A stretch of 64,000 bases of DNA, taken from NCBI RefSeq assembly GCF_900129795.1, contig NZ_FQWW01000007.1:341374-405373 (forward strand). The letters are read 5' to 3'. This document shows positions 8,843 to 17,576 of the stretch, piece by piece; the first letter of the stretch is position 1; the number at the start of each line of letters is the position of its first letter. The position numbers were made by a program, and so were the translations under genes. Under the pieces are notes generated by a model, which was given only the letters and a program-made list of their open reading frames with translations, ran no database searches and had not been told where the DNA came from. This DNA comes from Flavobacterium sp. CF108. Its GTDB lineage: Bacteria; Bacteroidota; Bacteroidia; Flavobacteriales; Flavobacteriaceae.

Positions 8843-9457
8843 ATGAAAAAGATACTATTAGTACTCTGCATTATGGGGTTATGTTCTGGGGAAATTCAGG
8901 CTCAGGCCAAGCAGAGAAAGATGCTGCTGCTGCAGATAGCAGCACTGCAGACTTATATTGGTTATGCTAAAAAAGGATATACAGTTGTCAAAAACGGACT
9001 GAATTTTATAGGAGATGTAAAAAATGGAGAGGTCAGTCTTCATGGAGATTATTTTAGTTCACTTAAAAAAGTGAATCCAAAGGTGAGAAATTATCTTAAA
9101 TCTGCGGAGATTATTTCTTTACAGATTAAAATCTTAAAAGTTCATAAAAAGACTTTAGAACATCTAAGTCATGATGACTTATTCCATGGGGATGAGCTGG
9201 ATTATATAGAGAAAACTTTTAGGCATTTAATTGATAACTGTAATGAAACGCTTGACCAGCTGTTAATAATTTCAACCGATACCAAACTTGAAATGAAAGA
9301 TGATGAGAGGATAGAACGTATTGACGACTTGCATAAAACAATGATGGAAGATTATTCTTTCTGCGAAAATTTTAGCCGGGAGATAAAAATATTGTCATTG
9401 TCAAAAGCTAAAGATAAAAATGATGTCAAACAAAGCCAGCTTTTACTGGGATTATAA
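8843..9457 (+). CDS. TraI-paralogue, TerB-like secreted protein
   Basis: A 204-residue protein with a signal peptide ending in SGEIQAQA (cleavage near residue 21). The mature protein is helical. It contains ELDYIEKTF, a DDERIERID segment and SLSKAKDKNDVK near the end, motifs it shares with the flanking traI and the next gene. Automated pipelines often name such genes 'TerB family tellurite resistance', but their place between traG and traJ points to conjugation, not tellurite. The gene is separated from traI by 15 bases and from the next gene by 11. Confidence 0.75.
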   Translation: MKKILLVLCIMGLCSGEIQAQAKQRKMLLLQIAALQTYIGYAKKGYTVVKNGLNFIGDVKNGEVSLHGDYFSSLKKVNPKVRNYLKSAEIISLQIKILKVHKKTLEHLSHDDLFHGDELDYIEKTFRHLIDNCNETLDQLLIISTDTKLEMKDDERIERIDDLHKTMMEDYSFCENFSREIKILSLSKAKDKNDVKQSQLLLGL

Positions 9458-9468
9458 AGTAATTAATC

Positions 9469-10104
9469 ATGAAAAAGTTAGTATTAATTTTTGTATTGTC
9501 TTTGCTGTTATGCTTCCCGTTTAAAACGCGGGCGCAGTCTCAGGAAATCCAGCAGCTGATTTTGAATATCGAAAAGCTCTCTCAGTTTAAGAAGATCCTG
9601 AGTGATATGAAAAAAGGCTATGATATTTTAAATGGCGGATACAAAGTAGTAAAAGACCTGTCCGAGGGAAATTTTTCTCTTCATAAAACTTTTCTCGATG
9701 CCTTGATGCAGGTAAGTCCAGTGGTTAAAAATTATAAAAGGGTTGGAGATATCGTTAAATATCAACTACTTCTTATGAAGGAAAGTAAAATTGCTTTGAA
9801 TCGCTTTAATAAAAGCGAGAGTTTTACAGTCCAGGAAATTAACTACTTTGAAAAGATATATTCCAACTTGTCAAGGCAAAGCCTTAGAAATCTTGACGAG
9901 CTCATTACAATAGTTACGGCCGACAAACTAAGAATGTCGGACGATGAAAGATTGGAGGCCATTGACAAAATATATCTTGATATGCAGGAGAAAGTATTGT
10001 TTCTTAAAGCTTTTAATTCTTCATCCAATGTTCTGGCGCTACAGCGTGCTAAGGAGAAAAGTGATGTAACTGCACTACGTCATACTTACGAGATAAAAAA
10101 CTAA
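9469..10104 (+). CDS. TraI-paralogue, TerB-like secreted protein
   Basis: A 211-residue protein with a signal peptide ending FKTRAQS. Mature helical domain with KKGYDILNGGYKVVKDL near residues 45-62, which closely parallels KKGYTVVKNGLNFIGDV in the preceding gene, and with MSDDERLEAIDKI and LALQRAKEKSDV near the end. It is therefore a sister of the upstream gene, probably from duplication. Likely periplasmic and part of the mating channel or its regulation. Nothing supports a tellurite function. Confidence 0.75.
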   Translation: MKKLVLIFVLSLLLCFPFKTRAQSQEIQQLILNIEKLSQFKKILSDMKKGYDILNGGYKVVKDLSEGNFSLHKTFLDALMQVSPVVKNYKRVGDIVKYQLLLMKESKIALNRFNKSESFTVQEINYFEKIYSNLSRQSLRNLDELITIVTADKLRMSDDERLEAIDKIYLDMQEKVLFLKAFNSSSNVLALQRAKEKSDVTALRHTYEIKN

Positions 10105-10115
10105 TTCTTGTCAAT

Positions 10116-11315
10116 ATGGTAAATCTAAATAAGAGGACTGCTTTTGCAGTCCTGGCATCACTTATACCTTTTTTAAGCCATGCGCAGGGAATCGGAGGCG
10201 AGATCGGAAGTCTGCATAGTGTGCTGGAACAGCTTTATGATGAGATGATGCCTTTGTGCAGTAACCTGATTGGAGTAGGGCAGGGTATAGCCGGATTTGC
10301 AACGATTTGGTATATAGCCTCACGAGTCTGGCGACATATTGCTAATGCGGAGCCGATTGATTTTTACCCGCTTTTCAGACCCTTTGTGATTGGCTTCTGC
10401 ATCATGATTTTTCCATCAGTTCTTTATTTGATCAATGGGGTTATGAAACCGACAGTTACGGCTACAGGGGCTATGGTAGAAGGATCCAATAAGGCAATTG
10501 AAGTTCTTTTAAAGGAGAAAGAAAAAGCAGTAAAAGAAAGCGATCCATGGAAGATGTATGTCGGTGTTTTAGGAACAGGTGACAGGGACAGATGGTACAA
10601 GTATACACATAATGATTCCGATCCCGCCGATGAAGGTATGCTGGAAGGAATAGGGAATGATGTCAAATTTGCAATGGAGAAGGCTTCGTATAGTTTTAGA
10701 AATTCTGTCAAGGAATGGGTGAGCGAAGTTCTGAGAATTCTCTTCGAGGCCTCTTCATTGTGTATTGATACGCTTAGGACTTTTCAATTGGTAGTGCTCT
10801 CAATATTGGGACCTTTGGTTTTTGGAATTGCAGTTTTTGACGGTTTTCAACATACCCTTACTGTTTGGCTGGCCAGGTACATCAATATTTATTTGTGGCT
10901 TCCCGTTGCCAACATTTTTGGAAGTATTATAGGTAAAATCCAAGAGCAGATGCTCAAATTGGATATCACGCAGATCAATACTTCGGGAGATACATTTTTC
11001 AGCAGGACTGACATGGGATATCTCATTTTTATGATCATTGGAATTGTAGGCTATTTTACAGTACCGTCTGTTGCTAACTATATTGTGCATGCCGGCGGAG
11101 GTGGAGCGCTTGGGCAGAAAGTGACCAGCATTTTTGGAAACTCAGCTACTTCTATAATTACAAGAACATCGGGTGGGGCGGGGATGGTAATGGATGTAAT
11201 GGGTGATGCTGACAGCAGAATGACAAAGAGTATGGCTGCAACGGCAGGTAGCAATCCATATTTTGTAGAAAAGGGAAACTACATGAGTGACAAGCTCAAG
11301 GGAAATTCTAAATAA
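10116..11315 (+). CDS. traJ: Conjugation protein TraJ (VirB6-like)
   Basis: A 399-residue polytopic inner-membrane protein. The signal-like start is LIPFLSHAQGIGGE. Membrane segments follow near residues 50-75, 95-115, 205-240 and 300-325. A Gly/Ser/Met-rich cytoplasmic tail closes the protein. The segment IASRVWRHIANAEPIDFYPL is typical of Bacteroidota TraJ, which forms the inner-membrane gate of the transfer channel. Length is normal for the family. It lies 12 bases after the third TraI-like gene and before traK in the conserved order. Confidence 0.92.
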   Translation: MVNLNKRTAFAVLASLIPFLSHAQGIGGEIGSLHSVLEQLYDEMMPLCSNLIGVGQGIAGFATIWYIASRVWRHIANAEPIDFYPLFRPFVIGFCIMIFPSVLYLINGVMKPTVTATGAMVEGSNKAIEVLLKEKEKAVKESDPWKMYVGVLGTGDRDRWYKYTHNDSDPADEGMLEGIGNDVKFAMEKASYSFRNSVKEWVSEVLRILFEASSLCIDTLRTFQLVVLSILGPLVFGIAVFDGFQHTLTVWLARYINIYLWLPVANIFGSIIGKIQEQMLKLDITQINTSGDTFFSRTDMGYLIFMIIGIVGYFTVPSVANYIVHAGGGGALGQKVTSIFGNSATSIITRTSGGAGMVMDVMGDADSRMTKSMAATAGSNPYFVEKGNYMSDKLKGNSK

Positions 11316-11333
11316 TTTAAATCAGAAATAATC

Positions 11334-11954
11334 ATGTTTACCAAGATGAAAAATATTGACACAGCATTCCGCTATATCAGGGGATTTACAATGCTTGTAA
11401 TTGTCAGCTGTATTATTATCTGCTGTTACACACTTTATAAAAGTTTTACAACTGTTACCCTGATGCAGGACAGGGTTTACATCTTGGTAAATGGGAAAGC
11501 TTTGGAGGCTTATTCCTCGGAAAGAAAAGATAATGTGCCTGTTGAGGCAAGGGATCATGTAAAAACATTTCACTTATTTTTCTTTACCCTCGACCCCGAT
11601 GATAAAGTTATCAAGACCAATGTAACTAAGGCTCTTTATCTGGCGGATGATTCTGCAAAAAGAGTGTATGATGATCTTAAGGAAAATGGTTATTACTCAG
11701 GTATTATCTCCGGGAATATCAGCCAGACCATTTCAATTGACAGCATCAATATTGATACTAATGAATACCCCTATCATTTTAAATGCTATGCAAAGCAAAA
11801 CATCATAAGGACTACCAGTATTTTAAATCGAAACCTAGTTACGGAAGGAACACTCAGAAATGTTTCCAGAAGCGATAATAACCCTCATGGTTTTTTGATA
11901 GAACGCTGGAATACTATTGAGAACAAAGATTTAGGAGTTGAAAACAGGAAATAA
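11334..11954 (+). CDS. traK: Conjugation protein TraK (VirB8-like)
   Basis: A 206-residue protein with a cytoplasmic start (KNIDTAFRYIRGFTM), one membrane segment (about residues 18-38, LVIVSCIIICCYTLY) and a periplasmic domain of mixed alpha/beta type, as in VirB8. HVKTFHLFFFTLDPDD is characteristic of TraK of this phylum. It acts as a periplasmic scaffold of the channel. Its stop codon overlaps the next start by one base (TAATG), which indicates translational coupling. Confidence 0.92.
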   Translation: MFTKMKNIDTAFRYIRGFTMLVIVSCIIICCYTLYKSFTTVTLMQDRVYILVNGKALEAYSSERKDNVPVEARDHVKTFHLFFFTLDPDDKVIKTNVTKALYLADDSAKRVYDDLKENGYYSGIISGNISQTISIDSINIDTNEYPYHFKCYAKQNIIRTTSILNRNLVTEGTLRNVSRSDNNPHGFLIERWNTIENKDLGVENRK

Positions 11955-12403
11955 TGCAACTATTTAGAAAAAATAGAGAGATTCGAATAAGTCCAAAATA
12001 TTATCTGCTTCTGCAGGATAAGTGGGCAAAAAAAATGAGCGTATTGACTTCGGATTTATCAAAGCAAAGTCTTGTCTTTTATTTGATCCTATTTATACTT
12101 ATCACCGGAGGTATTAGTCTTTATAATGTCTACAGTGGTTTCTCTTCCAAAGAATACAAGCAGACAGGTATTGGAATTAGAATTAATTTCAAGTCTTTAA
12201 TTGTGCCCAAGCCCTCATTGAATAGAGCAAATGAAACTCTGTTGCCAAAAGAAAAATTTGAAAATATTACAAGCTTCAGCATCTATTTAGACAGTCTTAA
12301 AGAGTCAGAAGGAGGAAGAAAAATTTACGACAGTATTAAGAATTACAGACCTGGTCTTTTGGACAGCCTGATATTTATTGAAAATTATTATAAAATGAAT
12401 TAA
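11954..12403 (+). CDS. TraL-position single-pass membrane protein
   Basis: A 149-residue protein with a basic cytoplasmic start, one membrane segment near residues 43-62 (VFYLILFILITGGISLY) and a periplasmic tail rich in Lys, Ser and Asn. It holds the place of traL between traK and traM, but I do not recognise the classical TraL sequence. Start overlaps the traK stop by one base. It is most likely a channel component; its function is inferred from operon position alone. Confidence 0.75.
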   Translation: MQLFRKNREIRISPKYYLLLQDKWAKKMSVLTSDLSKQSLVFYLILFILITGGISLYNVYSGFSSKEYKQTGIGIRINFKSLIVPKPSLNRANETLLPKEKFENITSFSIYLDSLKESEGGRKIYDSIKNYRPGLLDSLIFIENYYKMN

Positions 12404-12417
12404 AAAAAAATAAACAC

Positions 12418-13710
12418 ATGGAAAAGAAAACAATAACAATCAAAGAGCTTAAACAGCGCAAAATGCTACTTGTGCTGCCTATCTTAATACTCCCGTTTTT
12501 AACGATGTTATTTTGGACATTAGGTGGAGGCAAAGGTACTGCTGCTGTTAATATAACAGAGGATAAAAGAGGTTTTAATATCGCTCTTCCTGATCCTAAA
12601 TTCAAGGAAGATTCGTCGTTGGATAAAATGAGCTATTATGATCAGGCAGCAATTGATTCTCTAAAACTACAAGAGCAGATCAAAAAAGATCCAAATTATT
12701 CAATAACTGGATTTTCTCATGATTCTTTATTGGTTTCAAACGAATTGGAAATAGATCCTGGAATGTTTAGAAAAGGAAAAACAGCTTTAAACACAAGTTC
12801 TCTAAGGGGTGAGACTGAACAGAAAATGTATCAAAAATTAGAAGCGCTTCAAAAGGCAATTACTGAGCCTCCAAAACTCATAGATACTGATCAGGACATG
12901 AGAGAATTTGAATATAGAAATTCTACCGATACTGCATCACAAGAGATGAAAAGTTTAGAACAGGTGATGTCTGTAATGAATGCACCTTCAGAACCGGATC
13001 CTGAACTCAAACAGCTCGGAGGAATGCTGGAGAATATTCTTGATATTCAGCATCCTGAGCGTGTACAGCAGAGATTAAGGCAAACCTCAAAAAGTCAAAA
13101 GGGAAAAGTGTTTGCTGTCAATAAAAAGGTAGAGGAAGAGCATATTACCTCACTACAAGGTACAGGTATAAATCACCCAGCCACACTAAAAGCTAATTCT
13201 TTTTATTCTTTAGAGGATACCGGTGTAAATGATGAGATTCAAAATGCACTGGAAGCGGTGGTTCATGAAACGCAGTCTATTATTAACGGCTCCATAGTAA
13301 AGCTCAGATTAACGTGCGATGTATTTATTAATGGGACCCTGATTCCAAAAAATAGTTTTGTTTTTGGAACAGCTACTTTAAAAGGGGAGAGGCTGGAAGT
13401 TAAGATCAGCTCAATAAAATTTAAGAATTCGATTTTTCCTGTTGAACTCTCTGTTTATGATATGGATGGCATTAGTGGTATCTATATTCCCGGAGCTATA
13501 AACAGAGATGTTGCAAAAGCCTCGGCAGACCGTTCTATGCAGAGTATTGGTATTGAAGGATTGAATGATTCATGGGGCGCACAGGCGGCAACAATGGGTG
13601 TTGAAGCTGCCAAAACCCTTCTGAGTAAAAAAGTAAAATTAATAAAGGTGGCTGTAAAAGCAGGCTATCAGGTATTACTTTATGATGAGAAAGAAAAAAA
13701 TGCCAAATAA
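12418..13710 (+). CDS. traM: Conjugation protein TraM (VirB10-like)
   Basis: A 430-residue protein with a cytoplasmic head, a membrane segment at about residues 20-37 (LLVLPILILPFLTMLFW), a long low-complexity linker rich in Asp, Glu and Gln, and a C-terminal beta domain from about residue 270. This is the layout of VirB10, which spans the envelope and couples inner-membrane energy to outer-membrane gating. The ending ATMGVEAAKTLLSKK is typical of the family in Bacteroidota. It is followed 18 bases later by traN. Confidence 0.92.
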   Translation: MEKKTITIKELKQRKMLLVLPILILPFLTMLFWTLGGGKGTAAVNITEDKRGFNIALPDPKFKEDSSLDKMSYYDQAAIDSLKLQEQIKKDPNYSITGFSHDSLLVSNELEIDPGMFRKGKTALNTSSLRGETEQKMYQKLEALQKAITEPPKLIDTDQDMREFEYRNSTDTASQEMKSLEQVMSVMNAPSEPDPELKQLGGMLENILDIQHPERVQQRLRQTSKSQKGKVFAVNKKVEEEHITSLQGTGINHPATLKANSFYSLEDTGVNDEIQNALEAVVHETQSIINGSIVKLRLTCDVFINGTLIPKNSFVFGTATLKGERLEVKISSIKFKNSIFPVELSVYDMDGISGIYIPGAINRDVAKASADRSMQSIGIEGLNDSWGAQAATMGVEAAKTLLSKKVKLIKVAVKAGYQVLLYDEKEKNAK

Positions 13711-13728
13711 CACTAAAATATTTAAAAG

Positions 13729-14559
13729 ATGAAAAATATTAAATCATGGTTAACCATTGGAATTTTTATAATTACTATTGCTGTATCTGCTCAGGATAAT
13801 CAAAGCATTAAAGCTAATAATGTGCAGTTAAGTTACGCTAAAACCACTAGTATTGTATTTCCATACGCTGTCAAAAGTGTGGATCGAGGTAGTCAGGATA
13901 TTTTGGTTCAAAAAGCAAAAGGAGTAGAAAATATATTGTTATTAAAGGCTGGCAAACAAAACTTTACACAGACTAACCTGACTGTTGTTACTTCAGATGG
14001 AAAGCTCTACAGTTTCGTTTTAAATTTTGATGAGCTGTGTCCCACTTTAAATTTAACACTAGAACTCGGTCCGAACTTAGATAGAGATGTACTTTTTTCT
14101 GCAGAGCATAAAAACCAAAGAGAAATTCAGCAATATTCCCAGCTGGCATTGTCAAAGAAAAAAAAAGTGTCAGGACTCGGTGCAAGCAAGTTTTCTCTAA
14201 AGCTCAGGGTAAATGGGATATTCATACATCAGGATGTAATGTATTTCAGAGTACTGATTGGAAATAATTCAAGAATTAATTATGATGTAGACCAGCTGCG
14301 TTTTTTTATCAGGGATCAAAAAAAATCAAAACGTACAGCCTCACAGGAATTGGAAATACTGCCACTTTCTGCAACTTCAAATATTTCTAAAATCTCAGAT
14401 AATTCGGAGTTAACTCTTGTTTTTGCAATACCAAAATTCACTATTCCGGAGAAAAAACTTTTTACACTTCAGTTAATTGAGAAAAACGGAGGCAGGCATC
14501 TGGAATTAAATATCAAAAACAGTGATCTGACTCGTTTGGAAATATTGTCAAACTTATAA
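13729..14559 (+). CDS. traN: Conjugation protein TraN (DUF4138, VirB9-like)
   Basis: A 276-residue secreted protein, signal peptide ending AVSAQD. It contains TTSIVFPYAVKSVDRGS and an N-terminal immunoglobulin-like domain, both typical of TraN, and ends in further beta structure. VirB9-like proteins line the outer-membrane side of the channel with VirB10. It ends the tra operon proper. The usual traO and traQ are not seen downstream, so the element may lack them or encode them elsewhere. Confidence 0.92.
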   Translation: MKNIKSWLTIGIFIITIAVSAQDNQSIKANNVQLSYAKTTSIVFPYAVKSVDRGSQDILVQKAKGVENILLLKAGKQNFTQTNLTVVTSDGKLYSFVLNFDELCPTLNLTLELGPNLDRDVLFSAEHKNQREIQQYSQLALSKKKKVSGLGASKFSLKLRVNGIFIHQDVMYFRVLIGNNSRINYDVDQLRFFIRDQKKSKRTASQELEILPLSATSNISKISDNSELTLVFAIPKFTIPEKKLFTLQLIEKNGGRHLELNIKNSDLTRLEILSNL

Positions 14560-14586
14560 TCAAATACTAATTTAAAATTAAAGATC

Positions 14587-15378
14587 ATGAACGAGAAAAA
14601 TGTAGAGTACTTGAAAGATCAGTTGAAATATACTGGATTTGGCGACGGATTGGAAAATGCACTTGTAGAGAATATCCAAAAAGGAAGCCCTGAATTTAAA
14701 TTGGATCACGAAACCAAATATGGAACTGATACTGTTTTAACTTCATTAAACTTCAAAAAGTCAGAGCAGAGTGATATGTACTTTTTTAATTCATATGATA
14801 TGGATGTCCAAAAGCAAGGACGCCCAGTTGAATTTTCGCAGACATTTTATATTAATAGGGATAATAATATAACAGCGAAGGAAGCCTATAATTTAATGGA
14901 AGGCAGGGCAGTTAACAAGGATCTCAAAAATAAAGAAGGAGAAGTGTACAATGTCTGGCTTAAGTACGACTATAAAGAAGCAGACGATAAAGGCAATTTC
15001 AAACTTAATCATTACCATCAAAATTATGGCTACGATCTGGAAGCCAGTCTTTCAAAGCATTCAATTAAAGAACTGGAGACCCCAAAGTACAAGGAAGATC
15101 TTATGAACTCACTCAAAAAAGGTAACATTCAATCCGTTACGTTTGTCATCGCTGGGGAAGAAAGAAAACAGTTTGTTGAAGCAAATCCGCAGTTCAAAAC
15201 AATTAATGTATACGATAGTGCAATGCAGAGAATTAATGACCGTGAGAGTAAAGATCAGAAGCAGAACCAGACGCAGGCTAAAACTGAAAGTAAGGAAGCA
15301 AAGCAGAATCAGGATGCGGATGCTGATTCAAGTCCGAAAAAAAACGCTAAAAAAAAGAAGCAGGGTAATTCAATTTAA
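14587..15378 (+). CDS. DUF3945-type mobile-element accessory protein
   Basis: A 263-residue soluble protein. The N-terminal region (MNEKNVEYLKDQLKYTGFG, the NLMEGRAVNKDL segment and the YHQNYGYDLEA segment) is the common Bacteroidota mobile-element domain, usually annotated as DUF3945-related. The last 50 residues are a Lys/Gln/Asp-rich low-complexity tail. Function is not established for the family. It lies 27 bases after traN and 5 bases before the next gene, so the same operon is likely. Confidence 0.8.
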   Translation: MNEKNVEYLKDQLKYTGFGDGLENALVENIQKGSPEFKLDHETKYGTDTVLTSLNFKKSEQSDMYFFNSYDMDVQKQGRPVEFSQTFYINRDNNITAKEAYNLMEGRAVNKDLKNKEGEVYNVWLKYDYKEADDKGNFKLNHYHQNYGYDLEASLSKHSIKELETPKYKEDLMNSLKKGNIQSVTFVIAGEERKQFVEANPQFKTINVYDSAMQRINDRESKDQKQNQTQAKTESKEAKQNQDADADSSPKKNAKKKKQGNSI

Positions 15379-15383
15379 ATGTT

Positions 15384-15668
15384 ATGGATAATTTAAAACC
15401 CTTATCGGATTTCTTTACAGCAATTGAGAATGATTTTAGGATCAGTACAACGCATATTGCTATGTATGCCGCTTTGCTGCATTGTAGGGTAGATAAGGGT
15501 TTTGCTAATCCAATACAAATATTTAGAAGAGAATTGACTCCAATTGCCAAAATTTCTTCACTGTATACTTATCATAAATGTATTCAGGAATTAAGTGATT
15601 ATGGTTATATTAAATACGAACCGTCCTTCAAGAAAACCCAAGGCAGCAAGGTCTATTTTGTAGATTAA
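15384..15668 (+). CDS. Small winged-helix-like protein of mobile elements
   Basis: A 94-residue protein starting 5 bases after the preceding stop codon. The sequence pattern STTHIAMYAALL, then PIAKISSLYTYHKCIQELSDYGYIKYEPS resembles a winged helix, with a recognition helix and beta wing (YIKYEPSFKKTQGSKVYFV). Such proteins are frequent beside excisionase genes in this phylum. It could regulate the element, but this is inference. Confidence 0.6.
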   Translation: MDNLKPLSDFFTAIENDFRISTTHIAMYAALLHCRVDKGFANPIQIFRRELTPIAKISSLYTYHKCIQELSDYGYIKYEPSFKKTQGSKVYFVD

Positions 15669-15696
15669 AATCAAATAATAATTAATATTTTGAATT

Positions 15697-16032
15697 ATGA
15701 GACATTTTACATTTGATCAGTTACCTGAAGCAGTATCTCATTTATATGAAAAATTGGATAATATAGAAAAGTTTCTAGAACATTTGTCTAATGAATCTAT
15801 TCAGAAAGAGGAGCTTATGACTATTTCAGCCGCTTCAAAAATGCTAAATCTTTCCGTTGCTACAATTTACAGCAAGGTATGTCGAAGAGAAATACCAGTT
15901 AACAAACAAGGCAAACAATTGTATTTTTATAAATCGGAACTCCAGGAATGGATAAAATCAGGCAGGGTAAAGACTAGCCTTGAAATCGCAAAAGAAGTTA
16001 AATTAAATCCTCATTCAAAATTAAAACTCTAA
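15697..16032 (+). CDS. Excisionase-like HTH protein
   Basis: A 111-residue protein with an N-terminal coiled-coil stretch and a helix-turn-helix (HTH_17/MerR-like) at about residues 43-90. The core MTISAASKMLNLSVATIYSKV, RREIPVNKQGKQLYF and WIKSGR is typical of phage-type excisionase/Xis proteins. It is expected to bind the att region and direct the integrase towards excision. It lies upstream of, and convergent with, the integrase gene. Confidence 0.8.
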   Translation: MRHFTFDQLPEAVSHLYEKLDNIEKFLEHLSNESIQKEELMTISAASKMLNLSVATIYSKVCRREIPVNKQGKQLYFYKSELQEWIKSGRVKTSLEIAKEVKLNPHSKLKL

Positions 16033-16108
16033 TTTTTTTGTCTGTGAAATTGTTACAATTTGTGCCATTAACATTATCTTTTTGGCAAAATCAATATCAA
16101 TTAATTTT

Positions 16109-16116
16109 TATCTTTG
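16109..16116 (+). promoter_or_regulatory. Candidate -7 box for the 16155 gene
   Basis: TATCTTTG matches TAnnTTTG. A TTTG at 16081-16084 lies 24 bases upstream, slightly long for the -33 element. The expected transcript start lies 30-odd bases before the ATG at 16155, which supports that start over a frame opening at 16038. Confidence 0.4.
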
Positions 16117-16154
16117 ATTTCGAATTAATCATTTATAATTTAAAAATATTTGCA

Positions 16155-16403
16155 ATGGATAAAGCTATAAAACTAAAAGTTCGCAAGGAATTAGATGCTA
16201 GACAACAGTTGAATATAATTAAATTAAAAGGTAGTCTGATCTCTAAGGGCTACACCGAAATTATACATATTCTGGATCAGGATGAAGACTTTCATATCAA
16301 TTCTTTTGAAACTCCATCAGAAACGAATAATGAAGTCCAGGAATTTATTAAAGCTTTCATTACCAAAGAAGACCTAACGGATACTGTCGCACTTTTCAAA
16401 TAA
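16155..16403 (+). CDS. Small conserved-looking protein of unknown function
   Basis: An 82-residue basic-to-acidic protein beginning MDKAIKLKVRKELDARQQ and containing LKGSLISKGYTEIIHILDQD. A longer frame opens at 16038, but its extra 39 residues are hydrophobic and lie over a promoter-like sequence, so I prefer the ATG at 16155. It is convergent with the integrase gene (22 bases between stops). Family not recognised. Confidence 0.55.
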   Translation: MDKAIKLKVRKELDARQQLNIIKLKGSLISKGYTEIIHILDQDEDFHINSFETPSETNNEVQEFIKAFITKEDLTDTVALFK

Positions 16404-16425
16404 AGAGGTTATTAACTCTGATTTG

Positions 16426-17571
16426 TTAGTAGAGGTTTATTCTCTCAGAAGCTTCTCTTTTTCTTTCGTCAACAATTTTTGTATAGACCTGGGTAGTCTG
16501 GATGCTTTTATGTCCAAGCATTTTAGACAGAGTATATATATCTGTACCCGAATATAACTGCAGTGTCGCATATGTATGTCTGAAGCAATGAAAAGTAATG
16601 TGCTTTGAAATACCAGCTTCCTTAATCCAATTAGGTATAGTACGGTCAAAATCCCATTTTTTCAAATCTTTAAATACAGGTTCATTTCCAGGTTGAGGCT
16701 CTCCAAGAAGCTCATAGGCTTGCTTTGGTATTGGAAGGGTTTCCTGTCCATCGGTTTTTTTCTGTTTAAATCGAATAAAAAAACCGTATCCCTCCATAAA
16801 TTGGATTTCTGACCATTGCAGTTTTGAAATATCGGAGTATCTAAGTCCTGTTAAGATTGAAAACAGGCTTACTAATTTTACAATTGGATCCTTGCAGTCT
16901 GTATTAAAGAGCTTTCTGGCTTCCTCAATAGTCAGAAAATTTTTTTGTGACTCTTTTTCAGTAATACCGACAACGGCGGCGTTAATATCGGATCTTAATT
17001 TTCCTTCCTTGTAAGCATTTTTCAGTGTTGCTTTAACCTTATTGAAATAGCTGAGTGCAGAATTGTTGGATAATTTTTTCCCATGATTTCTTTTGCTTTG
17101 GGCTCTTAGCAGATATAGGCGAAAGTCTTCAATCAACTGGATTGTAATTTCAGAAAATGTGATATCATTGTTATTTAGGAAATCTGAAAAATATCCAATT
17201 GAGATAATCCATATCTGATAATTATTACCATTTCTTTTCTCTGCTTCTTTTTTAAAATAGTCAAGAAAAGATTCTGCGGCTATTTCCTGCATCAATAGCT
17301 GTTCTTTTTCAAATTCACTATAAATATTATCTTTATTAAGTTCTGTTTGTCTTCTAATTTTTATCAGTCCGGCAATTCTTAGTGTTTCTTCATTTGACAT
17401 TTTTTCAACTGCACTTTTTGGCTTATCATATAAGTAAAGTTTTAAAAACTCACGCCTGGTTAGCTGATTAGTCTGACCATGTTTAATAGGAGGATAGAAA
17501 TCCAGGTATAGAGATTTTCTGCCTTTTGATATGGCCTTTTTTCTAAGTGTTATATTAATTTTTTGTACCAC
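16426..17571 (-). CDS. Tyrosine recombinase (integrase)
   Basis: A 381-residue phage-type integrase that would insert and excise the element. An N-terminal arm-binding region is followed by a SAM-like core-binding domain (about 95-195) and the catalytic domain (about 205-375). Catalytic residues are visible: Arg244 in TGLRYSD, His328 and Arg331 in HCFRHTYATL, His354 in LGHKS and Tyr363 in QVYTKI. It starts with GTG at 17569-17571, 9 bases past the stop of the upstream HTH gene, so coupled translation is likely. It is intact and of normal length. It lies at the right end of the element, next to mnmE. Confidence 0.95.
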   Translation of the reverse strand: MVQKINITLRKKAISKGRKSLYLDFYPPIKHGQTNQLTRREFLKLYLYDKPKSAVEKMSNEETLRIAGLIKIRRQTELNKDNIYSEFEKEQLLMQEIAAESFLDYFKKEAEKRNGNNYQIWIISIGYFSDFLNNNDITFSEITIQLIEDFRLYLLRAQSKRNHGKKLSNNSALSYFNKVKATLKNAYKEGKLRSDINAAVVGITEKESQKNFLTIEEARKLFNTDCKDPIVKLVSLFSILTGLRYSDISKLQWSEIQFMEGYGFFIRFKQKKTDGQETLPIPKQAYELLGEPQPGNEPVFKDLKKWDFDRTIPNWIKEAGISKHITFHCFRHTYATLQLYSGTDIYTLSKMLGHKSIQTTQVYTKIVDERKREASERINLY

Positions 17572-17576
17572 GATAA

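Noticed and set aside
8843..10104. Tellurite-resistance function for the TerB-like genes
   Set aside because: Their position between traG and traJ and similarity to TraI point to conjugation. No other ter gene is near.
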